Origin: Bimuria novae-zelandiae CBS 107.79
Lineage: Eukaryota > Ascomycota > Dothideomycetes > Pleosporales > Didymosphaeriaceae
Assembly (NCBI GenBank): GCA_010015655.1
Contig: ML976702.1
Location: 475,061 to 539,060 of the forward strand
Length of the DNA: 64,000 bases
Direction: 5' to 3'
Part shown: positions 1 through 11,646 of the stretch, piece after piece
Position numbering within the stretch: position 1 is the first letter of the stretch
How the letters are laid out: every line of letters begins with the position of its first letter
Program-made: the position numbers and the translations under genes
The notes under the pieces: model-generated
Told to the model about the DNA's origin: nothing
Databases searched by the model: none
Seen by the model: the letters and a program-made list of their open reading frames with translations, nothing else

Positions 1-319
1 TGAAGATGAACAGAGACGGCGGATTGATGTGGCCGGCGTGAGGGTGGTATGAGCAGCGGAGAGGCTATGAAGGAGACAGGAGAAAGGCAACAAAGGGCGA
101 GCAGGGCCCTCGACTCAGCCACGTCTTGGCGGCAGGCGCGAACGACGAGTCCACGTCATTGGCTGTTGCGCGGACGCATCGTCGGCAGGTGCATCCAGAG
201 CTTCGTCCCTGCCTACAGCGACACGCCGACGATAGTTCCTGCTCTGTGAAGGAGCGCGGCATGGACCGATAGCAACATGGCCGTGACTCCGGTACGCCTC
301 AGCGAGCACAATTCCAAGC
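1..319. other. VPS11 upstream region
   Basis: Sequence upstream of the VPS11 start codon. It has normal base composition and several short overlapping open frames on both strands. None resembles a protein family, so I read it as promoter and 5' leader, possibly with the end of a neighbour outside the window. Confidence 0.4.
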
Positions 320-3298
320 ATGCACACGCTGACCCCGAACCAGTGGCAGTTCAAGTTCTTCGATGTCTCGCAAGTCAAGTTCCCCGACGGCGAGAGCTCA
401 TTCCTCTCGGAGGTATGATGCAGCCCCACACGTGCATACATTGTCTTACCGTCGTAGCCTGGAAACATCACATCTGTAGTATCAGGCTCCGAAAGCATCT
501 TCTTTGGCAGCGCAGATGGCGTCGTGCGCATCGTCTCGCAGGCCTTCAAGGTCGTGCGCTCGTTCAAGGCGCACGATACGGGCGCAATCATGCACATGAA
601 GCAGGTTCCGGGCACTGCTTTGCTGGTCACGATAGCTGAAGATTTGTCCAACGAGCCGGTCTTGAAAGTGTGGGCATTGGACAAGCTGGAAAAGAGGACT
701 GGAATACCGCGCTGCCAGAGTACGCTCACAGTACACAATGGACGCAAACCGTTTCCAATATCGGCATTCGCTGCCTTGGATGATCTGTCTCAGCTGGCGG
801 TGGGCTTTGCGAATGGGGCTGTTACCGTCGTCCGTGGCGACCTCATCCACGACCGCGGCGCGCGACAACGCACCGTTTTCGAATCCGAGGAGCCTATCAC
901 TGGCATAGAGTTCCGCGAAGGCAACATCACAACACTCTACATTGCGACCACAAATCGTATTATGACCTTGGTGATATCAGGCAGAGGTCAGGGGCAGCCT
1001 GCAAAATCGCTAGACGACCATGGTTGCGGCGTAGGATGCATGGCAGTGGACAAATCTACACGCGATGTTGTGGTGGCGCGGAATGATGCTATCTACTACT
1101 ATGGTCAGCACGGAAGAGGGGCACCCTACACATACGAAGGCGAGAAAAAGATGATCACGACATTCAAAGACTATGTCGTTATTGTGTCACCGCCGAAGTC
1201 TAATATTATGCCACAGTCTAATCCGCTCAGAGCGCTCGGTATGGGCGCAGCCGACGATGTCTTTAATATGTCAAGTTTCACACTACTCAACACGGAACTG
1301 AGATATGTGGCGCATCAAGAGCAGATCACATCACAGGTCAAGGCGCTCATCGCTGAATGGGGCGATCTCTTTGTACTTACCACCGACGGTAAAATTTTCC
1401 GATACCATGAGAAGCCGTTTGCCCAGAAGCTGGACATACTATACCAGCGCAATCTTTACCTCCTAGCCATCAACATGGCGCAAAAGGCTGGGCTCGATGC
1501 TTCACAGCGGAACGTTATTCTACGAAAGTACGGCGATTACCTATACCAGAAGCAAGATTACGATACAGCGATGCAGCAATATCTAAAAGCTATCGACAAC
1601 ACGGAACCCTCACAGGTCATTCGCAAGTTTCTGGACACCCAGAGGATACACAACTTGATAGAATACCTAGAGGAGTTGCACGATCACCACAAAGCCACGT
1701 CAGATCACACAACTCTCCTTCTCAATTGTTATGCAAAACTGAAGGATGTAGAGAAGCTCGAAGAGTTCATCAAGTCGCCGGGTGATGATCTCAAGTTCGA
1801 CCTGGACACAGCAATCTCTATGTGTCGGCAAGGAGGCTACTTTGACCAGGCGGCGTACCTTGCGCGGAAACACGGCGAACACGAGATGGTCGTTGATATT
1901 TTGATTGAAGATTCAAGACGTTATGCGGAAGCGCTTGCGTATATCTGGCGGTTGGAGCCTGAAGTGGCGTACTTCAACCTTATGAAATACGCAACGGCAT
2001 TATTGGAGCAGTGTCCAAAAGACACGACCCAAATCTTCATCGACTACTACACGGGCAACTTCAGGCCCAAGAAAGACGCCATTGTTATACCCAATGCTCC
2101 TACGTCTTCAGCCATGGGTATGGGCTTGGGCGTTGCGTCTAGCGCAGTGCAAAACCTCGCATCTCTCTTACCACTTCCATACATGAACACCAATGCAGTG
2201 GCGTCACCACCATCGGGAGAGTCTAAATCAACACTGAGTCAAGCCCAAGTCATTGAAACTAGTACCGATGAACCGCCCCCAGAATATTCCATACCGAAGC
2301 CTCGAACAGCCTTCTCCGCCTTCGTAGACCATCCGCAGGAGTTCATCGTCTTCCTCGAAGCATGCATAAACTCGGAGAATCTGCGCGAAGACGACAAAGT
2401 AGACCTCTACACGACCCTCTTCGAAATGTATCTCCACACGGCGTCCTCCAAGAAAGACGGCGAGCGCAAAGAATGGGAGACCAAAGCGAAGAAGCTCGTT
2501 GAGGGCAACAACATCCCCATCGACACCTCCAACGTCCTCCTCCTCTCCCACCTCTCCAACTTCCGCGACGGCACCATCCTCGTCCGCGAACAGCAGGGCC
2601 TCCACTTCGACATCTTCCGCTCGTACACCGCGGCCGCCGACACCGAAGGCGCCATCCGTGCGCTCCGCAAATACGGCCCCGAAGAGCCCGCACTCTACCC
2701 CGCCGCCCTCGCCTACTTTACGTCCAGCCCGGACATCCTCGCCGAAGCCGGCGACGAGCTCGACGCCGTGCTCCGCAAAATCGACGAAGACGGCCTCATG
2801 GCGCCCCTGCAGGTCATACAGACGCTCTCCGCAAACGGCGTCGCCACTATGGGCATGATCAAATCGTACCTCTCCACCACCATCGAGCGCGAGCGCCAGG
2901 AAATCGCGACGAACCGCCGCACTATCGAAACTTTCCGCTCCGACACCGAAGCCAAAAAAACAGAACTGCAGAACCTCAACACGAAACCGGCTACGTTCCA
3001 GGCTACGAGGTGTAAAGTGTGCGATCGCCCGCTCGACCTGCCGGTTGTGCATTTTCTGTGTAAGCATAGTTTTCATCAGAGGTGCTTGAGCTTGGATGAG
3101 GATGTGGAGGATGAGAGTGTGGAGTGTCCGCTGTGTGCGAGTCAGAACCAGACGGTTAGGGTGATACGGAAGGCGCAGGTGGAGAGTGCGGAGAGGCATG
3201 ATTTGTTTAGGGATGCGTTGAGGAGGGGGAAAGATGGGTTTGCGGTTGTGAGTGAGTGGTTTGGCAGGGGTGTCATGGGGGTTGGGACGGTAGAGTAG
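320..3298 (+). CDS. VPS11: VPS11 / Pep5, HOPS-CORVET subunit with RING-H2 finger
   Basis: Core subunit of the HOPS and CORVET tethering complexes, which drive vacuole and endosome fusion; it also carries a RING finger. Exons are 320-412 and 458-3298, giving about 977 aa, the usual length. The start gives an N-terminus with FKFFDVSQVK, typical of the family. The 45-nt intron (413-457) must end at the AG at 456-457: the later AG at 478-479 would break the frame, while this one yields VSGSESIFFGSADG. The N-terminal third is the beta-propeller, the middle is a helical clathrin-repeat region, and a C-terminal RING-H2 (about residues 883-924: CKVC, CKHSFH, CPLC) is complete. The gene converges on the rhomboid gene. 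Identity is secure; only the exact start is inferred. Confidence 0.95.
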
Positions 3299-3743
3299 AG
3301 TGGGGGCGGTGGGGGTTGGTTAATGTGGTTTATATACCAGTTGCCAAATTCAGTGAGAGTGGTATATGTTCGAGAGTGTTGTCTACTTTGTTTACCCGAA
3401 GGGAATGGTGCTACGAGGTACTGGAGGCAGTGAGCAGCGTGCCGTACCATCCGTCTACCATTCTGGTTTCAACGTTGGACCTGTAAATCCTCATTATCAA
3501 CCCCTGGAGTCTCACCCCACGTAACATCGTTCTCTGCAAGAAACCTTACCACAGTCAAACTATCCCCAGCAAAACACAAAAGAGACGGTGCAGCGCTGCC
3601 AACCCAAGCACAGATTCACTCGCAAATAAATGGTACAGCGTGTGTACACCTACTCTATCCCCAAACCCCCAATAATATACAGACGAAGTATTCCTACAGC
3701 AATCAACCTCCCCTTGTCTATTATATATGACTCTATCCAGCGC
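3299..3743. other. Convergent intergenic spacer, VPS11/rhomboid 3' regions
   Basis: Space between two convergent genes, about 445 bp. It is T/A-richer than the coding sequence and has no supported open frame. It should hold both 3' UTRs and polyadenylation signals. Confidence 0.5.
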
Positions 3744-5653
3744 TCAGTCCTTCTTCACGGCCTTCCCCACGGCCTTCTTCACCTCCTTCGCCTCCTCCGT
3801 CACGATGGCGCCCACATCCGCCGTCTTCGCATCTCCGCCCGCCGCTTCCTGCACGCCCAATTCGGCAACCCGCCGCTGATGGAACCCCGTCACATGCAAG
3901 TACCCCGCCACACTCGCGCCGACCGCAATACCACCAAAATGACTCGCATGGTCCATCGTCGTAATCCTCTTCTTCCTCGCCGTGAGAATCTCATACGCGA
4001 CGAACGCTGCAATCAGCGACTTGGGCCAAAACGCAACTTCCATATCCTTCACAAAGGGGATCTTAATGTTCTCTTTATCAGTGAGGAGACAGTACAGGAC
4101 CGAGATGCCCCAAATAGCCGCCGACGCGCCAACGGAGTGCGCAGTGATGATGCCGCGGCCCAGGTTCGCCCAGTACAGGGTGAACAAAGTGCCGACGGCG
4201 CCGGCGGCGACGTATGTGCCTATGAAGACGCCGCGGCCGACGAGGTCGTGGCACACGGGGCCGACGAGGCACAGGAACATCATGTTGCCGAAGAGGTGCT
4301 CGTACTGGATGTGCGAGAAGACGTTGCCGACGGCCTGGAGGGCGCGCGGGTAGCCGGGGACGTGCATGAAGAACTTGGTCATCAGCGGCCAGAGGGGCGC
4401 CCAGCGCCAGAGGATGCAGATGACGGTGTTGGTCAGGACGAGGGCGGCTATGGTCGCTGTGGCGGGCGAGAGGTCGGACCAGAGCCGATATTCGGGCGCG
4501 GGGTGCTCGTACCAGTGGCCGAAGCCCCATAGGGCGAGGCAGAGGACGGAGACGAAGGCGGTCATGGGGTATAAGCGCTGGGTCTGCGATTCATTAAGCA
4601 TGTGTGTGTATAGGTGCGTAAAGGAGCGTGGTAGGAGTGGCTTACGAGGGTTGTAGCTTTGAGCATTTCCTCCTCATCTTTAAATGTCGTGGTCGACATG
4701 TTCTGGTATTTCTCCAGTTCCTCCTTTCGCCGGCTGACCTGCTCGCGTCCAAAGACGTCGACGTACGCCTCTTGTCCCGGCTTCATGAGCTGGGTGCCGC
4801 GAGGTGTGCGCACCCACTCGCCCGTCGCAAGCATTTTTTCTTCCTCTACGGCCTTGGCCTCCCTCTCTTCTGCCTTTTTGGTGACTGCTTCTAGGCGCTT
4901 CCGCCTCTGCTCCTGGATGGCCGTCTCGAACTGCGACTTACCGGTGTGCAGTATGCCAAACTGCTGTCTTTCTTGCTCCTCCTCTTCCTGTGCCCGCTCC
5001 TCGGCCTCCTTCTTCTGTTGCTCTCTGAACACCCTCGCTGGATCCTTGTACTTGCTGTCATTCTCCGGATCGGCCAGCCATAGCTCGTACGCGATGCGAT
5101 TCGCCTCCTTCTCCGCCCACTCTTCCGCCGCGCGCGCTTCATCTATGGGATACTTTTGGCGTAGCCATTCTAATGCCTTGATCGCCTGATCACGGCTCAC
5201 ATTGTATTTGAGGTTGTCGACGCCATAGTCGGCCAGAGAGCCGGACGTGCGGCGGTGGTGGAGGATGCGCAGGAGGTTGTTGCCGTCTTGAGGGGAAACT
5301 CTGTCGCCGAATATGTGCTGTATCAGGAAGTCTGATACGCGTCCACCTGGTAGTTGTCCAATTTGTACCGTCCTTTTCCGCTGAGGAAGGCCTTGCTGGG
5401 GCGGTATGATGTCTTGGTGCGTCAAGGTCACATCGTTGACTTTCGCTGCGAATCGAGGAGCCGTGGAAAAGGTTCGGGTGGAACGAGGCGGGCTTCGCGC
5501 CAGAATGGCGGACAGTATCGGGGAGGGAGCAGTCGCAGTTAAGCATGTAGGCTGGGCATTGCAATGTCGGCGGGCAAAGGCGGACGTCACCGTGCTGCAC
5601 CGTTGTGCGACGCGCGCAGCAGGCCGCAGAGCCATGGGGATAGCATTGCTCAT
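3744..5653 (-). CDS. Mitochondrial-type rhomboid serine protease (PARL/Pcp1-like)
   Basis: Intramembrane serine protease of the rhomboid family. Exon 1 is 5653-4646, the 62-nt phase-0 intron 4645-4584, and exon 2 4583-3744, for about 615 aa. The first part is Arg/Ser/Ala-rich, like a mitochondrial presequence, followed by a long charged coiled-coil-like segment rich in Glu/Lys. The membrane domain follows, with the catalytic Ser in HSVGASAAIWG and the catalytic His in DHASHFGG, both present. There are about six or seven hydrophobic segments, and the C-terminal tail is charged. By family analogy it would act in the inner mitochondrial membrane on presequence or dynamin-like substrates; that is inference. 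The start is the first ATG; the frame upstream has only non-ATG starts. Confidence 0.88.
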
Positions 5654-5943
5654 GGTAGAGGAAGGGGCCGCAGTCACAATTGGTAGACCGGGCTCTAGAA
5701 GCCTTATCGGACACAACAACCGGCCATGCGCGGGCAGTCAAGCAATGAAAGACAAGATGGAAATACGCAGAGTGAATGTCGCTCTACTCTGAAAGCTCGG
5801 AAGTGAGCACAGGCCACCGCAGTCGTTCGCAGCTTCCCCGCCAAAGTGTCAACCATGTGGCATGAACGCCGCCCAAACTCCACCTTCTCTCCACCGTGAC
5901 TCCGTAAAGACCAAGCCTAAGAAAATAACTAGAGCTCACAACC

Positions 5944-6144
5944 TCAAATAAACCCTCCAGACTCCGCAGCCGCCTTGTTCGACTCCCACGTCCTGCGCCA
6001 CCACGCGCCTGCCTTCTCCATCGCCCGCCCGACTCCGCGCTTGCTGTCTTTGGACTTGACACTCTCCTGGTCCTCCAGCCAGTTCAACACTTTTTCGCTC
6101 TCCTTGAACATCGGTTCTTGGTCCTCCTCCCACCCCTCCGCCAT
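5944..6144 (-). CDS. Candidate small protein, 66 aa, unknown function
   Basis: Open frame of 66 codons with coding-like character: Glu, Lys and Trp are used heavily, with GAG, AAG and GTC codons preferred, and it contains EKAGAWWRRTWESNKAAAES near the end. It reads as one charged amphipathic helix. Its start lies 67 bp from that of the divergent TMA17-like gene, so 5' leaders would overlap. The open frame continues upstream to 6378, but that part contains a repeated RIEV and overlaps TMA17 coding sequence, so I chose the ATG at 6144. I do not recognise a family. It could still be a chance frame. Confidence 0.42.
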   Translation of the reverse strand: MAEGWEEDQEPMFKESEKVLNWLEDQESVKSKDSKRGVGRAMEKAGAWWRRTWESNKAAAESGGFI

Positions 6145-6211
6145 ATCCACCTCTGTCACCTCGATCCTCACCTCGATCCTCACCCCGAACAACCTTAACA
6201 ACCCCGTCGTC

Positions 6212-6658
6212 ATGTCCTCCGAGTCGCTTCCCATATCGCCCGAGCGCTTCGCCAAAGCTCTGGAGTCTCTTTCCGTCTCCTCACTGCACGCCAAAGCTGC
6301 CGAGCTTCGCAACAGTATTACACACCTGGAGAAGAGCAACGCCGAGTTGGAGGAGTATGTGCGCCAGGAGCAGGACAAAGATCTTTATGAGGCGATCTTG
6401 GAGAACCGCGACGTGATCAGGCGGATGGAGGAGCGGATTGAACTGGTGAAGAAGGAAGTTACCGAGATCAGGTGCTTGCCCTGGGAACCCGAGTCGGCGA
6501 AGGCGTCAGAAATCGGGGAGCGGCCTGCGGGTAACGGCGAGGGCAGCACGACGAACGGGCTCATCGGTGGAAGCAACGGTGCGAATGGTGCACAAACTCA
6601 AGAGCGTACAAACGGTGCACCGGCTGCAGCTGACGAGGAAGAAGGTGTATTCCTGTGA
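6212..6658 (+). CDS. TMA17-like proteasome assembly chaperone
   Basis: Small helical protein of 148 aa resembling yeast Tma17/Adc17, a stress-induced chaperone that helps pair Rpt ATPases in 19S proteasome base assembly. Visible matches are the helix LHAKAAELRNSITHLEKSN followed by an ENRDVIRRMEERIELVKKEV helix and the acidic, hydrophobic C-terminal end EEEGVFL, which parallels the yeast end. The ATG at 6212 begins the conserved block; the open frame upstream to 5975 is low-complexity and antisense to the small ORF. The assignment rests on motif memory rather than an alignment. Confidence 0.75.
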   Translation: MSSESLPISPERFAKALESLSVSSLHAKAAELRNSITHLEKSNAELEEYVRQEQDKDLYEAILENRDVIRRMEERIELVKKEVTEIRCLPWEPESAKASEIGERPAGNGEGSTTNGLIGGSNGANGAQTQERTNGAPAAADEEEGVFL

Positions 6659-8355
6659 GGCGGTGGGATATCAAGACCTTTCGATACGCAGAATCTGGAG
6701 ACATATTTGGGTCAGGCCCATCCAGGATTTAACTTCTTCGCGAAGAAGCATCTGTGGCTGCTTATCCCAATCACAATGTGCGTCGGACAATTACCGTGTG
6801 CATCGCGTCCGGCAACCACGCAGGCGGAACTCACCGCAACGTTTGGCGAGACGTCATGGGCTGAACGACTCCGGGTCAGCGAACGCATCTTCGAATGCCG
6901 AGACAAAATATGCGAGGTGTAATTATATAATTCGCTCAAAATCCCGATGTTGGAGACAGACGAGCAAAACATGACCGTTGATGCACCCCGCTGTCATGTT
7001 TTCGGACTTCATCCCACATGGATGACGTCCAACAGCATCACCCTGCCAGGCCTGCCCACAGCTTTGGTCTAAAGACACTGTGCTTCGAGGTATATGCAGT
7101 CTTCCCAGACGCAAACCTTCCGTGGAAAGAGGTCTGGTAGATAGCGATTTGACCATGCGATGCAATCGTGGAATTAAACGAGAGATTCAACCTGAAAATC
7201 AGCCGTGAGCTTCGGTTCCAGCTTCAATCAAGTAATTATAAAACTCGGAGATAGATTTCAACTCTGAAAGTCAACCCTGGAAATCAACCTGACGGCCAAA
7301 TAGGAAGGCCACTCCTGCAGGTCAATCCTGAGAATTGATCTGTAGTCAACCCTGAAATACAACCTTGAAAATCAATCTGAAAGTCAATCTCCAACCAACG
7401 TAATATCAAAGCTATCTATGGATCTCCCACGCACACGTGATCACTTCCCATAACAAGCTGCGCCAGATATTGGAAGACTACGCGGTTAATCAACTCATAA
7501 AATTATAGCAGTGTATCACAGTGAGCGTGCAGACCATACATTGTAGGTCGGAAGAGGCTGAAATAATAGCAAAGTACGTTCACACTGTTTCACAGACGCC
7601 GACGTTGCTTGCCCGAATGCTGAACTTGTCAATCTGTCCACTATTGCGTCGTCGCTCCTTGCAGCGGAAAATTGAGTAACGGGTTCAGGGTTTTAAAAGT
7701 TATGGATAGAGAGCCGAATGTTGAACGTTGATGTGAAACTTGCAACTCGTAAGGCGCTGGACTCTCTTTTTGGGACGGCTTCGCGTAGACGAGGGTAAAT
7801 GATATGTGCGTATGAAATGTGTATGAGGTGTTGACCCTCAAGGGAAATCTGTTGCTGTGCAGCCGGACTGCGAGATCCATGGTGGGCAAATGTGCCACGA
7901 TGCTATAGTTTGACTGTCTTTTGTTGCAGTAGGTACACGAGATGGGAGGGGACCATGAGTTGCACCGCATTCCATCAGAGAGAAGTGAACTTGAAACGAT
8001 GGCCCCTCAACCAGCTGCCAAATAAACATTGAAGTAGATGTTCTAAACGTGACTGGTGCGATGATGGTGGTATGAAGTAACTCCCAACTCCTTCAGTATG
8101 CAAGAGCGCCAAACCACCAACTGAATGTCTTCCACGTATGTTCAAAAGATGTTGAGGGTCATCTCTTAAAGCCTTCAGGGTGATGAACCAAAGTAACTTC
8201 TCTAACTCCAACATGCGTGCTAGGAGGCAGTCGCGTTGATGTTCGCCAAGGACGGACCGTGTCCTATGATTCGATTGTCTCCCGACACAATGCGCTCCTG
8301 GGCGAATGAATACGGACCGCAAGAAAAGCGACCGGCATGTCGCAACAGCAGCTAC
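6659..8355. other. Intergenic region, no supported gene
   Basis: About 1.7 kb between TMA17 and the convergent small myristoylated-type gene. The first 260 bp remain open in the TMA17 frame after its stop (see findings). A cluster of short imperfect repeats lies at 7180-7400. Other open frames are short, overlapping and without family resemblance. Confidence 0.5.
7183..7396. repeat. Cluster of imperfect TCAACCTGAAA-type repeats
   Basis: A run of about ten imperfect copies of a 10-13 nt motif close to TCAACCCTGAAA, with variants such as TCAACCTGAAAA and TCAATCTGAAAG. Spacing is irregular. Base differences are mostly C/T transitions. This reads as a decayed minisatellite. Confidence 0.5.
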
Positions 8356-8833
8356 TCAATTGTAGTTCCGCGCTTCGGTATTCGCATCAGCAGTGCGCTG
8401 CGCCAAATTCTCCTGGGCCGTCTGCTGCAGCGTTTGATTGCGCGTCTGCTTCTTCTGCTCCTCGAGCCTTTTCGCAAGATCTCCAGTCACAGGCTTGTTC
8501 GCACGGGCCTGGTGGTGTCCATTCGTCAGCCTTGCCGCTTTCGATTCACATCCAAGCCGTGACTATCATAGGTTTGGCCACGCTCTTTGGCTTCAAGCTA
8601 CGCACCTCTGCTGCTGCCGCGGCTGCTACCCTAGGGTCATCGGCGCCTCCACTGCCGGCCACGCTTCTCACCGTCCGTCCTAGACCTGTCGTCTTCGCGC
8701 TGGAACCACCACCCTCACTTGCGACTCGCGCCGGGACCGATGCTTTTGTCGCGGGAGCAGGGGCTGACCCCAGAGTGCGGCCCGCACCCTGAAAGTTTTC
8801 GTCCTTGGAAGACTTGCCGCAGAGGTTGCCCAT
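8356..8833 (-). CDS. Small fungal protein with N-myristoylation motif
   Basis: Spliced gene of 126 aa. Exon 1 is 8833-8606, the 97-nt intron 8605-8509 (donor GTGCGT, acceptor CCAG), and exon 2 8508-8356. The N-terminus MGNLCGKSS has Gly2 and Cys5, the pattern of dual N-myristoylation and palmitoylation. The middle is Ala/Gly/Ser-rich and disordered, and the C-terminal half is a Gln/Lys/Glu-rich helix ending RNYN. Small proteins of this layout are widespread in Pezizomycotina, but I know no function. Membrane anchoring is inferred from the motif only. The frame upstream to 8932 is non-homologous, so the MGNLC start is preferred. Confidence 0.82.
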
Positions 8834-9605
8834 GGAGGCGGTAGATGGGTGTAGGATAGGGTGCGGAGTTGACGAATGGGCGAGGCGCGGAGGTGACAGA
8901 CCATTGGGGCTGGGCGCGGGGTCTACTATCACGGCTCTGAAGCGTGCCGCTTCGCAGACGCAAAGCCAGCTATGTTGCCCCAGAAGATGAATCTAAGTAA
9001 CGCAGAGGGAGTTAGTGGTGGGATTTTACCGTCTCATCCCGCTAGCGGCCTGACTGATTGCTTCGCCCACTCTGTGGTTCGCTGGGCGGGCACATGCTGA
9101 ATGTGGAGTGCCACTGGTTTCTGAGCCATTGGGACGTGAGTGCTTCCGAGCGCAAACACCAACAGGGACGTGGCCTAGGTCTACAACACGAGTATTGAAG
9201 AGATGTTCGACAGTGAAGAAGCAGAGACAGTTCTCACATGCGGTAATTGCAGCGACACGATCGGGCCAATAGAAGAAGGCAAGTATGGCGATTAGTCAGT
9301 GGAATCTACTACGAAATGCGATCGACACGCCGCATTCACCAACATGTCTGCCAACAACCCGACAACGCGAAAACCCAACTTTTTGACACGATATCGTGAG
9401 GAACTGGCGGAATACCAGCCTAGAAGCGCCTAGCTTCTCTTCATCTACTTTGGCGTTTGGTGGGGAAAGCCTGTTGCGCCGTCTCGCCTTTATGTGCACG
9501 AGGCCTAGGGTTGAGCACCTGAATGTCCGGAAATCACGTGCAGCTTGTATGTCTCCATATCCATTTTCCCTCCAAATCTACCTCAAGCTCTCCAACAGAG
9601 GCATC
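8834..9605. other. Divergent promoter region
   Basis: About 770 bp between two divergently transcribed genes. It should hold both promoters. It contains CT-rich stretches just upstream of the zinc-finger gene start, common in fungal promoters, but no motif I can assign. Confidence 0.45.
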
Positions 9606-11646
9606 ATGGCTTACGCGTTGCAACTAGACGACTGCGACTCGGCCTACGGCGGCGACGATTACTTCTTTTTCCCGGAATCTATGTTTGTCTTGCCAACGCC
9701 GCTGGCTGGTTCAAAGCGCGATGTGAATCATGTCATACTGAGCGAATCCACTTCTGCGGCACCGGGAATAGCCGCGGAAAAGAGTACCCTGGGTACCTGC
9801 GACACCAAGCCCGGCTGTCCCTCTTGTGAAGATGGCCGCCCGTCGAAGCGGCAGGCATCAGCCGTCAAAGTAGGCGAGTACCACGATGACCCAGACCAGC
9901 AATTTCCGGACCTTTGTTTTGAGCAGTTCTGCCAAGGTTGCGACTTGGATACCGCCTCCTGTAGCTCTCCCTGTGCGCTGCCGTGCCCTGGTGACGAGCA
10001 GTGTTCCGAGGAGGACGCATGTTGGGACCCTCATTGTGCGGAAGTTGCCTGCAAGGACCAGTGCGCTGATCCAGAGTGCACCAAGTCGACCGACATCGAT
10101 GACCCATGTTTCTGTCAAAAGTGCGATGCTCAGCCTTGTCCACTCGGAGATCCGGACAGTGAATGCCACTTCGTTCACTCTGCTCCCACCGCTGCAGGTA
10201 CAATCTACTGCTACGACGATTCGCGATGTCACTTCCAAGAGGGACAACATGGATATGATCCCCATCTCGCTGATTACGAGTCATACCCGTGCTACTCCCA
10301 GGCTCGCAACACACTGAATTATTGCCATACAACGACGCATGCTTCCAGTGCAGCTACATGTACATTGTCACCGGGTAACTACACTTCCATCGAAAGCGCC
10401 TTTAGCAGCCATCAGTCACCGACACCAAACCTTGCCGGAGATGCACAATGCTACCTAAATATTCCTGGGGCGCACTGTCACATTGACAACTCGTGCTGCC
10501 ACGGTAAGACAAGAGCATGTGGAGACTATCCCACCGCTCCGCAGGAGCATATCGACCTCTGGAATGCCTCCATCGCCCAAGGGAATGGCCTGGCGAACGA
10601 CTTCCTGAACTTTGGGCTACAGTCAAGTCAATCTGAAGCATCATACTCCGCTGCGCCTATACATCCTAGCATGAACATCTTTGACAACAGTCATAACGAT
10701 CCTATGTATGGTTTCAACGATAGTACGTGGCTGCTTCCGCAATCGCACTACTCGGACGTATTTCAGAGCGCAGGAAAGAGTGCCAAACTCGGCTTCGACA
10801 TATCAGCTGCGCGGCTTGAACCCAAGCCCGATGTACAACTTGACAGTACATCAGAAAGTACAGACACCTGTCAATCGTGTACATGCAAATGGCAACACGC
10901 CCCGGGCGTCCTCTGCCTTTCGGTCTTCCCCAACCCGGAGTCCCTCCACAAGCACATCAAAGCCGCACACGTAGACAATTGCACACAGTGTGTCTGCCAG
11001 TGGGAGAACTGCGAAGCCTCATTCAAGGACTTCAAACAGCGCTCCAAGCTCTCCCGCCACCTCCTCGCACACGCAGGCCACCGCCCGTACGCATGCAGCT
11101 TCAAAGGCTGCAACAAGACGTTCGCGACGAACCAGGCGAAGGACAACCACGAGCGGACGCACACCGGTGAGCGCCCCTACGTGTGCGACCGATGCGGCTA
11201 CACCACCACCACACACACGCAGTTACAGACGCACATCAGCGCGCTGCACGAGGGAAAGAAGCCGCACAAGTGCCGCTTCTGCGACTTCTCCTGTGCAGAT
11301 AGTTCAAACCTGAGTAAACACGAGCGCACGCACCAGGTAAGTCTCTCCACCACTACACCATGCTGCTGCCCTTCTGGACGATAGGTCGCTGATCCTGACC
11401 CTCCAACAGACTCTCCGTCCCTACCGCTGTCCCCAGCCAGGCTGTACCTTCAAGCCCGACTGCCGCTGGGAGAACCTGAAGCGCCACCTACGCCGCTCGA
11501 GCCACTGTCCGCAGCTCCTCGTCGACGGCAGCGAAGAGGCGAAGGCGTACCGCGAGGCCGTGAGACGCGAGACTGAAGAGTGGAATAAGCGCGCTGGTGA
11601 CGGCGAGATGGTTAAAATGGGTAGGAGGAAGGGTAGGGGTGCTTGA
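9606..11646 (+). CDS. C2H2 zinc-finger transcription factor with Cys-rich N-terminus (ZafA/Zap1-like candidate)
   Basis: Exons 9606-11336 and 11410-11646, with a 73-nt phase-0 intron (GTAAGT...ACAG) between them, give about 655 aa. Residues about 50-190 hold an unusual Cys-rich acidic stretch with repeated C-x-P-x-C and C-x3-C spacings (for example CSSPCALPCPGDEQC). The C-terminal 250 residues carry a run of C2H2 fingers, including the linkers HAGHRPYAC, HTGERPYVC and HEGKKPHKC, and the last finger is completed only by exon 2, which supports the splice. A basic tail (GRRKGRG) ends the protein. The combination of a metal-ligand-rich N-terminus and atypical C-x-C first fingers resembles zinc-responsive activators of the Zap1/ZafA type; that link is a hypothesis. 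The ATG at 9606 begins MAYALQLDDCD; the upstream frame is promoter-like. Confidence 0.85.

Noticed and set aside
2228..3199. 323-codon minus-strand open frame
   Set aside because: Antisense to the conserved VPS11 coding sequence, including its RING finger; composition reflects the C-rich wobble bases of the real gene.
3630..4532. 300-codon plus-strand open frame
   Set aside because: Antisense shadow of the rhomboid protease exon, with no family motif of its own.
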